Assembly (NCBI GenBank): GCA_019137255.1
Contig: WPDH01000173.1
Location: 52,018 to 116,017 of the forward strand
Source of the DNA: Corinectria fuckeliana
Lineage: Eukaryota > Ascomycota > Sordariomycetes > Hypocreales > Nectriaceae
Direction of reading: 5' to 3'
Length of the DNA stretch: 64,000 bases
Shown here: positions 46,374-59,200 of the stretch, in pieces
Layout: every line of letters begins with the position of its first letter
Position numbering within the stretch: the first letter of the stretch is position 1
Notes under the pieces: model-generated
Seen by the model: the letters and a program-made list of their open reading frames with translations, nothing else
Databases searched by the model: none
What the model was told of the DNA's origin: nothing
Program-made: the position numbers and the translations under genes

Positions 46374-46648
46374 ATGGAGTCTGCCAAGCAAGCTGTCAAC
46401 TACGTCACTGAGACTGTTCAGGGCGCCGTCTCTGGTGTCTCCAAGGAGGCCAACAAGGACGTTGCCAAGGACAGCAACGCTCCCATTGGTACCCGGTAAG
46501 CATGCCTCTTGATTCGGACCTCATGGAGCTAGCACGTTCTAACAAACGATGTAGTGCCTCCGCTGCCGTCGATGCCCTCGGCGACAAGGCCGACCAGACT
46601 GGCCACAACAACAAGGCCTCTGTCCACAAGGAGATTGCCAAGAACTAA
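46374..46648 (+). CDS. grg-1: GRG-1/CCG-1, glucose-repressible / clock-controlled protein
   Basis: 71-residue small hydrophilic protein, the same length as Neurospora GRG-1 (CCG-1). Exons 46374-46495 and 46555-46648; intron donor GTAAGC, branch TCTAAC, acceptor TAG. Sequence opens MESAKQAVNYVTETVQGAVS and has SVHKEIAKN at the end, both diagnostic. Known family behaviour: very abundant mRNA, induced by carbon starvation, light and the circadian clock, and stress; molecular function is unclear, with resemblance to hydrophilins. Longer upstream frame starts at TTG and is not used. Confidence 0.94.
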
Positions 46649-49478
46649 GCGTCTTCCGATTACAAAACAATCATGAGTGGAGTTCAGTGGAAATGAAGAC
46701 ACGGGTTGGGTCGAATACCTTAAATTCAGCAATGATATCCAATAATACACTGCAATCAACAACACCAATGCTCTTTGCAATGTGACTTTTTGCATGAACA
46801 TTAAAAAAACTTGGTCAGAATTTCTTGATCAGTAGTTATGCAGTCTTCTGTTGGGGTGATGGGGTTGGGATTTTGGAAGGTGCATGCGAGTGGTTGAAGT
46901 AACCTGCCACTGCAACGCAGAACATCGCAAGGATGAATTGGACAGCCCAAAGTTATCAACAGCAACGTTCCGGGGTTTAGTAAAGGCTTAACAACGTTTC
47001 CACCCGCTTTGAGTCAAGCATCACTGAATAATCCGAATACTTTGATCCCAATAATGATTTGCTTCAATGACGAACTTTGAGCCCCTCGCCGACGTATATC
47101 ATAGCGCTGCAGAGCCGCACAGCTTGTTTGGGATTCAAGTCAGAACGAGCTTGCTGTCGCGTGGATATGCTCTCAATATGCACGTTCAATTCTTTCCTCA
47201 TATTTGTGATGCGCAAAGACTTTAAACTACTAGACGTTCGCAATTTTGTCAACGAGGGGTTAGTGGGTAGTATCACGATAGAGAAACAAAACGAGAGTCA
47301 ATATACGACTTAATGTATCTAACATATGACGTTTAAGACTCTCCTTGAGACAAGGGCAAAAAGGTATGTCCTGCGGTGAGACAACTACTTAGTCTAGTCT
47401 ATATGCTACTACTTCGGTAGATAAACTACCGCCCTCACATAAAAGTCACAGTGGTATTTTCGCAGTAGCTACAAGATAAGGCATGAGGCTCGGGAAACTG
47501 GCTAAGCTACCTGATCCGGAAGGAGGCGTAACGTTACCCCGAGAAAGATTTAACATAATCTAACTGTTCCGGCCTAGCACTAGAGAATCATTGGGAGCAG
47601 GATGATTCGGTAACCGGAGAGTCGACCGGCTTTGGAAATGATGCCTATTGGTCATGCCCGGGTGGAATGCACGAGGTGGCAAAGTCTGGTATTCTGCAAG
47701 GCGGGGAATTTGCACATGGCGCTCGGGGGGGGTCGTTTCGGCAATGAGGTTCGGGGATAAGGAGATATCACGGGGCTGGTGCCTTCAGTCCATTGACGAG
47801 GCCAGTAGCGGATTAGGAGACTTTTGAGCGTTAGTAGCCTAAGCCGGTCTCGAGCACGGATTCACGATGATAGGCCAGTCAAACTGGAGAAGCCAATCCG
47901 TTAGCGAGGATGACTGCAGAGGGTAGCGACCGGTCTGGCGATTCGGGCCACGGGGCGTCGATAGTTGCACGCCTATCTGAAGGTTTTCGTGATATTGGCT
48001 TGTCGGCAAGTTGGCTAGCGGAGTCTGGCGGAGAGCGTTGTTGGCTTCGAGGGCGCAGAACCATGGGAGAGACGACGGATCGAGGAAGGGAAGGTCTTGT
48101 CAAATCAACAAGCCGGAGCCGTTTTAAAGCTGGGGGTTGGTAGTTAAGTCAATGGGTAGATGGGGCTCTGCCTCTCATGGCCTGACGGATTGAGAGGAAA
48201 GAGGGGAGAGAGGAGACCCTGGGAACCGGCACCGGGCATGGAAGGGCGTGGGAGTGTCAATTAATACGTAGCGGCTCGGAGCTGCCGAGCGTGACTGATC
48301 AGTTCTGTCTGCGGGGGAGATAAGTTAGGTACTGTAAGTAACTACTTACCTCACACAGTACGAGGTAGACTATCGACTTGCATCGATACTAGGACGACAA
48401 AATGGGCCAATGGATGGGGTGAAGCAGCTGTGTGTTGTGTGGGTAGAGATCGGATCTTTCGCGTTGCTTCGCATATTGATGAACGGCACTCGAGCCCCGG
48501 ACAGCCACCAGTTTTTCGTGCTAATAAGTTGCGTGAAGACCGTAAGCACGAGGTGGAGGAGGAGGGGGTGGAGGAGTCAGCACTTCGGCAGCTAGCTTAG
48601 GATGGGGAAGGATTGATTCCAAAGGATCGTGCCAACCGTGCGTCGCCGTCGCCGGCCACAGTGACTCCGGCTGACAAATTGAACTTGAGATGGCTTCTTC
48701 CATCCGCCTCCACCTTCAGCTCTGCAGCCACCACTTTGACTGTACACACACTGCCTGCCTCCTTCAACTTGCCCTACGCAGAAGCAACTAGAAGAAATCT
48801 TTGTGACTCAGGCAGCAAGAAAATTGTTCGATTTTCGCGTCGTTTTAATCCCCCCTCAATCCCCCCTGTTCATCCTGCACGGCCTGCAAAAGGGCTAGCC
48901 GGCCATCCGCCAAGGAGTTACAGAGTGCGGCTTGCTGGGTCTACGAAACGTTCGTTCGTCCCCAAAGCGGTCGACCTTACACTACAGTGGCCCTACTTAC
49001 TTACAGTGGCTGTTGGCGACCCAGTACAGTGGAACGCTCACTGTACCTCACCTGCCGCTCGCTCCATCCCGCCTGACCCAGGCAATCGCAATCATTTCAT
49101 CATCATCCAACTTGGCCACTTGACATCATCAATTCTACTCCTTCTCGCGAACTTCTCGTTCAGCCTCCTCAACCATCACCGTCCCCTCATCTGGGGCCTC
49201 ACACTCATATCTATCTATTATCTTCGGCTGATTTGACGCATTTGCGTCTTTGCGCTTCCGCCCTTCCTTCTTCCCGCCACCGCCCGGGCGCCTGCCCTCG
49301 CCGACGCCGACGCCGCCGCTCCTCAGGCTCTTTGCCCCCCTCCTCCGAGCCTCCGGACGGCAGAGAGCTTGCTTTGATATCCTGCCCTCGCCATCTTCAT
49401 TCCTTCTCGCCACGTCTCCCACCTGCCATCGAATCAGTCCCCCCCTCGCACTACTTGTCGCTTGAATTCATTACCAAG
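46649..49478. other. 2.8 kb intergenic region and AP-1 leader
   Basis: Contains the GRG-1 3' flank and the promoter and long leader of the AP-1 gene. Frames such as 48613-49236 lack motifs. The 49000-49478 part is C-rich and CT-rich, typical of a fungal 5' UTR. Confidence 0.5.
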
Positions 49479-51364
49479 ATGACTTCTACGGGCACTGGCG
49501 GCTCCTTGCCACCGAACTTCCTCCTGACCCCGCAACAGCAGGGCTTGCTCTTCGCCGCACTCAACTCCAACAAGCAGCAGCTCTCCGGCTCGACCGCGAC
49601 CGCGACCGCGCCCAATGCCATGTCTCTCACGCCCACTTCATTTGAGAATTCTCCCGTCCAGTCCAAGACTGCTCACAATCACGCCTACCAGGAGAGTCCC
49701 TATCTCGACAACTATGATTACGATTTTGGCGACTCCAGTTTCGACTTCTCTTTCGCTGGCAACGCCGACGAGCACGCGAAGATGATTGGAGACCTCCCCG
49801 CCCGCACCTCTGTCGGCTCAGAGTCCACGGAAAACGAGGGTAACGAAAAACGCAACCATCCTGATGATGAAGATGAGGAGGACAGCCCTGGCAATGACCC
49901 CAAGCGCCGCGAGAGCACTGACAAGGTGCCTAAGAAGCCTGGTCGTAAGCCTCTCACTTCAGAGCCTAGCTCGGTATGCCTCGCTACACCTTCGCTCTCG
50001 TGAACACTTTTAGATATACCAATTACTAATTCGCGCTGCAGAAGCGAAAGGCCCAGAACCGGGCCGCACAGCGCGCCTTCAGAGAGCGCAAGGAGAGACA
50101 TCTCAAGGATCTCGAGACCAAGGTTGAAGAGCTTGAGAAGGTGTCTGAGGCTGCCAACCACGAAAACTCCATGTTGCGTGCCAAGGTCGATCGGATGACA
50201 AGCGAGCTCAATCAGTACAAGCAGCGAGTAAGCTCCATGGCAAATCCCAAGGCCATTCCCCGCGAAAAGGTCCCCTTCGGCAGCGCTGCCGTCAACAACC
50301 TGAGCGATGTCAACTTCCAGTTTGAGTTTCCCAAATTCGGCATGCTACCGGGACCTGTTCCTACCAACAAGCTGCAGAAGCCGAGCTCGCAGCCCACCAG
50401 CCCGCATCAGCAGGTCTCAGCCGCCACATCGTCTAATGGTCTGAGCAACGGCAGCGGCCACAGCAAGGACGATCTCTCCAAGTTCTCTGGTGTCTTCAGC
50501 CCCTCCATGTCCAGCTCAGCCACCAACGCTTCTCGGGTCAGCGTTGATTCTGGCAACTCTAGTGTCGGTGGTGCGACAAGCTCCCCATCCGCATCGTCTC
50601 ACTCGAACACCGGCCCCAGTTCGTCCTGCGGCACTTCCCCCGAGCCCTTTACACAGTCGCCGATGGGCTTCAAGCCCGTCGAGACCCTCACCACCATCGG
50701 CGAGGAGCACCCATCCAGCTCCCACAGCGAACCCGTCTCGCGCTTCCATAATGTTGATCTGAGCAGTACCAACTTCGATTGGCTTGCTCAGCAGAATGGT
50801 GGTCAGTTCGACCCCCAGCTCTTCGGCGACTACCGTGAACCGCAAGAGAACGTCCTGTCAAACCCGTCGTTCGACGACTTTTTCAACGATGCTCTTGATT
50901 CGGACTTCTTCACGCCCTACAACGTTGCCCCTAGCCCCAACGTCGCTACCAAGCCCGCACCCGCTCACAAGAAGAATCTCATTGATGAGATTGACGCTCA
51001 GCAAGAGATGGATGATGAACCCCTCAAGAAGCAGAATATGAACTGCAATGAGCTCTGGTACGGCCCAAAAAAGCCACTTTGTTTCATGCTTGACTCTAAT
51101 TATTCCTACAGGGAGAAACTCCAGTCTTGTCCGAGGGCCCAGAATGGCGAATTTGACCTTGACGGTCTTTGCTCAGAACTAACCAAGAAGGCAAAGTGCT
51201 CTGGCACTGGCCCGGTGGTGGGAGAGACGGACTTCGATACCATCCTTTCCAAGTACATGGGCAAGGAAATTTCAAAGAGCTGCGTTGCGGAGCAACTCGG
51301 CGTTGAGATCAAGTCGGATGATAATGCCCGGAACTTGCCTTCGGCCGCTGGTGCAAAGCGATAA
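49479..51364 (+). CDS. yap1: AP-1-like bZIP redox transcription factor (Yap1 family)
   Basis: Nuclear activator of oxidative-stress genes, held in the cytoplasm by Crm1 until oxidised. Exons 49479-49973, 50042-51057 and 51112-51364 give 587 residues. The basic region KAQNRAAQRAFRERK opens exon 2, with a leucine zipper LKDLETKVEELEKV to follow; an intron just before the basic region is typical. The n-CRD region has the SSCGTSPEPF element. The C-terminal cysteine-rich domain reads CNELWEKLQSC, LDGLCSELTKKAKCSG and SKSCVAEQLGV, containing the redox cysteines and nuclear export signal. The third join, inside this domain, is a 54-nt intron that is stop-free. Upstream in-frame extension starts at TTG and is ignored. 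Confidence 0.95.
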
Positions 51365-52934
51365 TTCATGGCTTCGACACTTGAATGATGGCTGTACAAT
51401 ACAAACAACCTCGGACGGACCAGGAGCAAGCAAAGGGCCATGGCGTTAACAACAGAAAGGGTGGTTTCGGAAAACACATTTGATGGTTTGTCTCTGTTTT
51501 TTTTCTCATGCTTTTTTGCCCATGGATAGGTGGCAAATCTTTATTATATCCGAGGGAGGGAAGGTTGGCCATATAGGGCATCTCACACACGACACCGACT
51601 GGTGAGATGCTGGGCATATTTGGATCATTTCTTTTGCTGCCTCTTGATTCAGTTTTTTCTCTCCTTCATTCTTTTGGCTTTGCTGCTTTCCCTTTGAACC
51701 ATGCTGCTTTCGCCACGAGTGTTTGGAGTGATGGGTTTGGACTCAACGGATGCGAGGATATGGATATGATGATGGACGAGTGCAGAACGGATGCCAGGAC
51801 AACCACCATTATATTGGGATCTTCTACACTAGTGTCAACAGGCAACTAGGCTTGTACCTCAGCTAGGATACGCGAGACAAAGAGAGAGATTAGGAATAAT
51901 TCCTGGTATGAGTGAAAATACCAGTAGCCATTTCCAGCCTCCTACTCTAGGCTAGCTACAAATTGCTTCTATTCTATGTGATGCTTAACGCCGTCACCCT
52001 AGTTGTTCATCATGCATCACTCATCCAACACTATATGAAGCCTATCTAACTACTATCAGGAAATAGAAAACACAGGCTTGTTAGGTTAGTGCTATCGTTA
52101 CAATCTTAAGACGCAACATACGTACTTCGTATAGGTTAGAGCAAATGAGACATCGCCATGTCTTGATAAACGGGGATTTAGAAAGCAAGTTTGAAAGGGG
52201 GTATTATTCCTAATATGCTCTCAGGATCAATTGGACCGACAGAAAAATAACAGCAGATCGACTTTGCCACCCCTCCTTCCATATCCCGCCTCTTTCTGTC
52301 CGTTTGCGCACGTCCTAAACGGCCAAATATGTAATAATTCCAACAAAGAACGTGCAGACATGTAGACCTAACCTGAAAACAAAGCGAGTAAAGATAGCAC
52401 AGGCCAAAAGCTCCCATCTGATGAAAAAACGCCTATGCGATTACAGTACATGTGGTGTATGCATGTGTATAAATGTCCGGGACGGATAAATAGCTCAGCA
52501 TTTGACGTGTCCCAACATCGTGCAACTTCTGTCAAGCTGATAGCTGCACTTTGTAAAAAATAGTCTGACTAGACTTGAGCGGCCTGGCGTGCAGCCATGA
52601 GCCATAACCAAAACGCCGGATGGGTGAATGAGATGTGAGGCCGTTGCTCGTCGCTGCAGTTTCTTATTCGTTCCACGTCGAGCTACCCCTATTCCTTGCC
52701 GTCGGGTGGATGGATCATCCACGTATCCAGGACTTCGTAATAATAATTGTTGCTGGAAACCAATCCTTGGAATAGTACCGCGGGAGCTGTTATGTACTCT
52801 GCGTTTGCCGGCTGTGTGCGACGGTCTACCGAGAAGGAATCGACCGGCTTCGTTCTCCAGCGTCAGGTTGCAAAGCTGGGTTTCGATCCATCGCTGCCGA
52901 TGCGCAAATGGGCAATTGTGAGCCGCAACCGCTA
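51365..52934. other. Convergent intergenic region, AP-1 / kinase
   Basis: 1.57 kb. Holds both 3' UTRs and a near-copy of the dispersed word (52122-52132, GTACTTCGTAT). No gene supported. Confidence 0.5.
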
Positions 52935-55267
52935 CTAGCCGATGACAACTCTTGCGCCTTCTTTGCCAAGCACACCTCTCTCCTTGGGTTTCGGGCTATT
53001 AGTCCGGCCCTTTTTGGATTTCAGGAATCCAAACATGCCACCTGAACCCTCGTTTTTGTCGCCGGCGACGTTGTTGGCATCGGTGGGCAGGGTGGCGTCC
53101 TGGCGTGCCAGCTCGGACCAGCTACCACCTCCATCCAGTGTCACCTGCACACCTCCTGTGGGACTTGTGACACGTTGGCCGGCGATGATGGGGTGGTGCC
53201 GAGTGCGGAAGTCGTTCTGGTAAGGCGGCGGTGGCGGAGCAAGTCGGACCGGACGGCCTTGCCTACTCTCATTGCTGGTGCTCGGATTGAGAGGAGAGGC
53301 CTGGTATGATCCGTTCGTTGCGGGCATAGGCGTGACCTCGTCCGTCGTAATAGCCTGGGGAGTGTGGTCGTGTTCGGGCTGGATCGTCTCTTCGTTGGCG
53401 CCTTCGGCGGCTTCCGTAATTCTGTCGCGGTTAGCATCGTTTAGGGGTAGTGGAAGGATAAGTCAACTAACTTCAGGAAAGCAGCCACCGTGTAGTCGAA
53501 GGGCCGGAAGTCGGTCTCTATCATCCGATAGAGCTCTTCCTCGCGAATCTCCTTGTCCGTCGCATCATCCTTTAAGCGCTCTCTAGGCTTTTGGCGTCTA
53601 GCCCGGGCCTCGAGAGGCGCCTCCTCGAGGAGCAGCTCTTCCAGATCATATGTGGCATCAAAGTTGGTCTTCTCGGAGGAGGGGACAAAGATGGGCTCGA
53701 TTCGCTTCTGCTCAAGGTGATCGAAGTCGAAAACCTTGAAGAACTCATTGTTGATGAAGCTGTCCCAGGTCGATCCCATGCGCGTGTCTCGATTGGGGTC
53801 GAGGGCGGAGCCGATAGCATAGAGGCAGGCCAGTGACACGGGAGGTTGCGTGACAGGGTACTTGGGGTTGGCGGCCTGGATTTGCGAGCTAAGAGAGCCT
53901 TCGGAACCTCCATCAAAGGGTCGCTGTCGTCACGTTAGCGACGCCTCTTGTGCACACATGCAGGCTTGGGAGTGAGGCCACCTGCTCAAGGAGCAACCGG
54001 TTGAGCCATACCTTGTTGTAGATGCATTCGTAGAACAGAACACCCAGTGACCACCAATCCGCACGGACATCGTATCCCTTTCCAGCGTACACCTCAGGGG
54101 CGAGGTAGGCGAGGGTGCCGGACTTGCTCGTCAAAGTCCTCCCGGGGACGACGTCTGAAGCAACATTCTAGCCTGGCATTAGCATGTTGGCTCCATAGGG
54201 GCTCAGGGGATGTAGTCATACGAAATCAGTCAAATGGACGTGGCCGTCAGCGTCCAATAGAACGTTATCGGGCTTGACATCTCTGTGGATGATATTCTGC
54301 TGGTGTATGTATCTGAGGGCACAGCCCAGCTCAGCGATCCAGAACCTGACGGCCTCCTCGGTGAAAGTCTTTCTTGAGATGTGGAATCGCAGATCGCCAC
54401 CACTCATCAAATCGACGACCAGGTACCTGATGCAACCTGTAAGCCACGAATACGATACTTCTCGGCGGGTGGTCGGTAGGGGTCATACATGTATTCGATG
54501 TCTTGGAAACTGTATCTCAAGTTACAGATAAAGGGATGGTTGACATATTCGAGCATTCGGCGTTCGCGGATGATGTTGCGGACGCTCTCGGATCGTACAA
54601 CTGTGGTTGTGAACGGGAAATCAGTCTCAGAGCGAACAGATTGCGTGACCCAGGACGGGTGGTGAGGGATGGGAGGGACAAGGCATGGTCGGAGACAAGA
54701 AACGGCGCGCAAGGCGGTCGTGGGACAAGATCGGGGGTGGTGGTGGTAGGACGAGGACGAGGACGAGGACGAAGTTGAACAAGGGAGATGGATGTAACGA
54801 CGTACCTTCATCTTTGCGGATGTATTTGAGGGCAAAAGCGAGGTTGGTATCCTTGCGCTCGACGATGCGGACCTTTCCGAATGCGCCTCGGCCGACGACA
54901 CGCAAGAGGCGGAAGTGATTGAGGTTTACTGCAGCGGGAGTCAGTCAGCGTAGTTCAGCAAGGCAGCGACTGATTGTCATCGATGTCGCCGGCGTGTTGT
55001 CTCCATCTCTGTCCGTCTCTCTCGGTGCTGCTGACACCAGCGGGAATCCTCTCGTCAATTGGCGGGGGCGCGAGGGCGGGAAGGACGCCGCACCATGCAG
55101 GACACACGTGGGAGACAGGATGGTTGGCGCGGGACGGGCATAGCAAGCACGCTGAGGGGTCGGACTGCGAATATGGATGGAGATGGAGGATGGGGGATAG
55201 AGGCCGTCATGGTGTTTCACGTACCTTCGCCATTGAGGTCGACGGGCTTTCCTTGGCCGTTACCCAT
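52935..55267 (-). CDS. AGC-group protein kinase, YANK/STK32 type
   Basis: Serine/threonine kinase of 525 residues from exons 55225-55267, 54806-54928, 54489-54600, 54222-54426, 54012-54167, 53472-53923 and 52935-53421; all seven phases agree. MGNGQGKP fits an N-myristoylation signal, so membrane attachment is likely. Kinase landmarks: GRGAFGKV glycine loop, FALKYIRK (VAIK lysine), HRDVKPDNVLL catalytic loop, and HLTDFNVASD: the DFG motif is DFN, as in STK32 kinases, with an intron between F and N. SGTLAYLAPEVY and WSLGVLFYECIY follow. The C-terminal 200 residues are Pro/Ser-rich. No AGC hydrophobic motif was identified. Confidence 0.93.
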
Positions 55268-56105
55268 CGTGGAGGTCTCGGTGCGGAGGACGACGTAGAA
55301 TTATCGTGACTGGTAGCAAAGCACCATGCTGAGATTCGAGGCCAGGGCGAAGCAAGAGTGGAGTCGGAACGCCGTGGTAATTGTGCGCCCGTGCACTGTA
55401 CGCGATAGGCGGTAAGGTAAGTACGAAGTACCCAGGTAGGTATGCAGTATCTAAAGACTGCAGGCTGTAGGGAGAGGGATGGATGGATGGGCGGGCAAGC
55501 AGAAAGAAAGAGGGGGGTGATGCCAGAGCCGCTACGCTACGACTCAGACTTGGACAGTGGACTCGGCCAACAAAGGGAGAGACGGAGGGGAGACAGGGAG
55601 GAGGAGACGAGCGAGGCGGAGAGAGGCTGGGCGGCAGTTGACAGTGGCACCCTTTGGCAGTCGGTCTGGGCCTGGACCGTTGTGGTGGGTTTCGAACGGA
55701 CGGGCGGCGGGACCACGGGCAAGATCGGCTCGATAGTGTAGTGCAAGTTCTGGAGGGTCGCTTTTTGGGGACGTCGTTTCCGTCAAGGTGGACTTTCTTC
55801 GGCGGTGGCGAGGCAGATGTACAGCTAGGTAGCTTCTTGATGGCCTTTCGATGGCCTTTTGAAGGGGCGGTCACGGTTGGCACTGCAGTTGGCGTCAAGG
55901 TAAGCGTCAGTGTAGGCTTGGCGTGAGGTGGGTGAAGGATGTCAGGTCAACGCAACACGACGACGACGACGACGACTCAAACGACAAGGTAAACGTGATG
56001 TGGGAGTGAGAAGGTGGTGCGGAGTAGGTAGCAGCCACGACGATGAGGGTAAGGACGGGGGACAGAAGGGGGATGGGAATGGGGATGAGATGGTATGGAC
56101 AGGTA

Positions 56106-56123
56106 AGGTAGGTAGGTAGGTAG
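56106..56123. repeat. (GTAG)n microsatellite
   Basis: About four tandem units, followed by a GATG tract to about 56150. ACCTACC/GGTAGGT tracts recur elsewhere in the intergenic DNA (6156, 19211, 56855). Confidence 0.7.
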
Positions 56124-56249
56124 CTTAGATAGATGGATGGATGGATCTGGATGGAGGTAGTAGCTGTAACTTACGTGTGGAGTGGAGGGTAGTCTAATAA
56201 GGCCCAGGTATCCGTAAGGTACGCCTAGTCAGTGCTGTCTGTGCTGTAG

Positions 56250-56276
56250 GTGAGGCAGGTGAGGCAGGTGAGGCAG
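56250..56276. repeat. 9-bp tandem repeat, three copies
   Basis: GTGAGGCAG occurs three times in direct succession without mismatch, in the gene-poor region. Confidence 0.8.
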
Positions 56277-59200
56277 AGAGAGGTACGGGACCTAATTAGA
56301 TAATGGATATCCAAGGAAGAGCAGCAATGCCACTATAATAAGTCATAAGTTAAAAGTGACGGGTTTTTTTTTTTTTGTCTCTGATCAGAACCCAGCCAGT
56401 GACAAACTGCTGTCAGATGGTTCATTCATCAATGGGGAACATCAATGGGCGGGAAGAACCAACGCCAGGTTTAGGTCTAACAGACCAAGCATCAAAAACC
56501 ACAACCGAAGCCACGCCGTCGAGAAAACGATGATCCCACCAGGGGTCTGCGCAAGGGGTCCAGCAGCAGCAGGACGGACAGGGAGGGACTCGCACCGTAC
56601 CGTACCACAGGACTTGGTGGCGTTGCCCAAGATGCTGTACATAGTAGGTCTAGGTCTAACTGAGAGGGGTGGAGGAGCACGGGCGGGAGTGCGCAGGGGG
56701 GCAAGGAGGCTACCTAAGATACGTATCAATAATGAGTTGGTCTGCTTAACAGCTTAGGTCTACGGCGTACGAATGCCTTGAGCCCTGGAGGCATCTCGGT
56801 TTTTTTTGCATGCAGGACGGGACGGGACATTGCAAGATGGCGCTGGAAATACGCGCTACCTACCTACCTACTATGTATGTACCTACCTAGTAATCGCCGG
56901 GGATTGGATTGGCATCTTTGGAGGCTGGCGCATGCTTTGATGGTTTGCCGTCTTCTGCGCTGTTCTGAGCCCAGCCCAGAGGCCCTGCTCCGAAGGGGTA
57001 ACTTGACTAACCAAGGAGGGGCACCACCGCCTTCAGGGATGTTGGTATCGGTGAAGGGGGCCACCCGAGACAAGATGGACTGCATCGTCTCTTATTAGTC
57101 CAGAATTCAGAGACTCTAGACAACGTTACGACGTGCTTCGTTACTTCGTCCATGCGGATAGAGCCTCCGGCGGACGTACCCACGGCCTGCCACTGGGTGA
57201 TGGCTACAGCTTGTCTCTCTCTCTCTCCATTTTGCCTGTTGCGCGTGTGTGAGAACTTGGCAAGACAGAACCAAGCTCGGGGTCTTGGGCGAGGCTAACA
57301 AAACCAAGGAGGCCATTGGCTGATGGGGCGATAGGTGGTGTGGGTGGGTGGATAGATCGATGGTCGGATCGTGGGATAAACATCGAGTACTGGTCCATCT
57401 CCCAGAGACGACAACGGCCAACGTGTGTATCTACCTATGTATGTACGAACACGTTTGCAGCATAATTAGGTAGGTCTAGCTACTACGGAGCACAGTACTC
57501 AAATTGGTTCGTCCCCAACACTGCGACTTAAAGTACCGAGGTACGGATACCAGTTACACACTTGCACCACGAGCGTTGCAGCAGGGAACTTGGGTGGTAT
57601 TGCACGAATGAACAATCGAATGTCAGATCCCTATCCTCTGGGTCATCTTGTTTCTTTATTCCCGGCCCATTCCACGAGCCTGGCTCTCTCTGGCTCAGAG
57701 TTGAGTTGAGAGGACTCGTGATGGACTCAGCATTGCGGTCGCGCCCCTAATAAAATGCACCTTTTATCCGGGGGGTCTGCCGCCGCCCGCCGCCACGCCA
57801 CCCTGACTCTCCGTCCTCCTCACAATGCTGACTTACCGACTCGAGTAGTTTTTTTTTGGACGTATTTGGGAATGGGGGGTTTGCGCTTGTTCTGGCTCGT
57901 GACAAAGCTGCTTGCCACGCACTGTGGAACTATAGCTGTTGTCGGTCCGGTCCGGTCTTCCCACTACCAAGCCCATGGTAGGATTTAGTTACAATATGAC
58001 GCCTCTCGTGACCGGGGACGGTGCCTAGCAACTGGCCTGGCTGTTTAATAACCCAAGGCATTCATCAAAGCAGCATCTAAATTACGTCCATGTTACATAC
58101 ATGCAACTAGGGAGAGACTATGTAACAGGTTGCTCACGCCCTCTCAGGCTCTCAGCCAGCCCTTCAGGTCTACTAGTAGTCAAATATCACCTTCCTTTCT
58201 TTGCTTCTCCTCACGCTCTAATTTCTGGTTCGTTTCGTCATGTTGATCAGCGTCAGCCACACCTCAGCTACGGAGTACCGTTCAGCAAAGTGCCCCATCG
58301 TCCGCTTCGGCGTGGCCGACGGGAACTTGGCTAGATCGGGCGCCGTATCTCCATCATTTGCCATGCGCCCGCCCCGCGCCAAACAAATGCTCCATCCCAA
58401 CGTCCAATGCCCAATGCCAGAGGCGGGCACCTCCAAAGCCCGCCCGCTGCGCCGCCCACCACCGGAAAGGAGTAGCGTTGGACGCCCCCTAAAACTTAGG
58501 TACAGTGGGGGGACAGGAGCTTGTAGCTGCCTTCTCCGCCAATCATGGTGCCGTGGGCTAAATTGAGCCCAACCATCTTCGCTCTCTTTCACTACCTCAT
58601 TCCTCACCCCCCGACAGGCTGAGAGAGACTTGAAGGAGCACTGACTGCTCGTACTCTCTCCGATATCCTACAGCGCCATACGAAGTAGATACATGTATTG
58701 AACGTGCCCGGATCCACACTTGAAGGCCTGCGTATGCCGTTGAGAAATGGATGATCGACAAGGCCTCGCTCCCGCGTCGTCACTCACCTGAAGCATGCGG
58801 CGCCTGCAACTCAAGCCACCTGCCACGAACATGTGGTGATCAAGCCGTAGAATCAGCGCTTCGGAGATCTAGAATTGGCCTTGTTGGTCAGATGTCTCAC
58901 CGTCCGCTCGCCTCGCAACGCCTCGTTAAGCCGGCTCATGGACCGTTCGGTGAATCAGGTCTCTAGGAACCTACACTTAATACATGGCATCCCGACCGCC
59001 ACGTCCATCGCCATCAAACGGAACAGCAGACGAACCAACGCCAACGGGCTACGGATTTAATAATTACTAACTACGTCTACCCGTCCATTGGCGACTGCCA
59101 ACCCCTTTGTCCGGTGGCTTTTCCTAAGCCCTGTTCTGTCTGAGATGAATATCACACATGCACACACACGTACGTCGTGATCTATGTGGTACTTTGTTGT

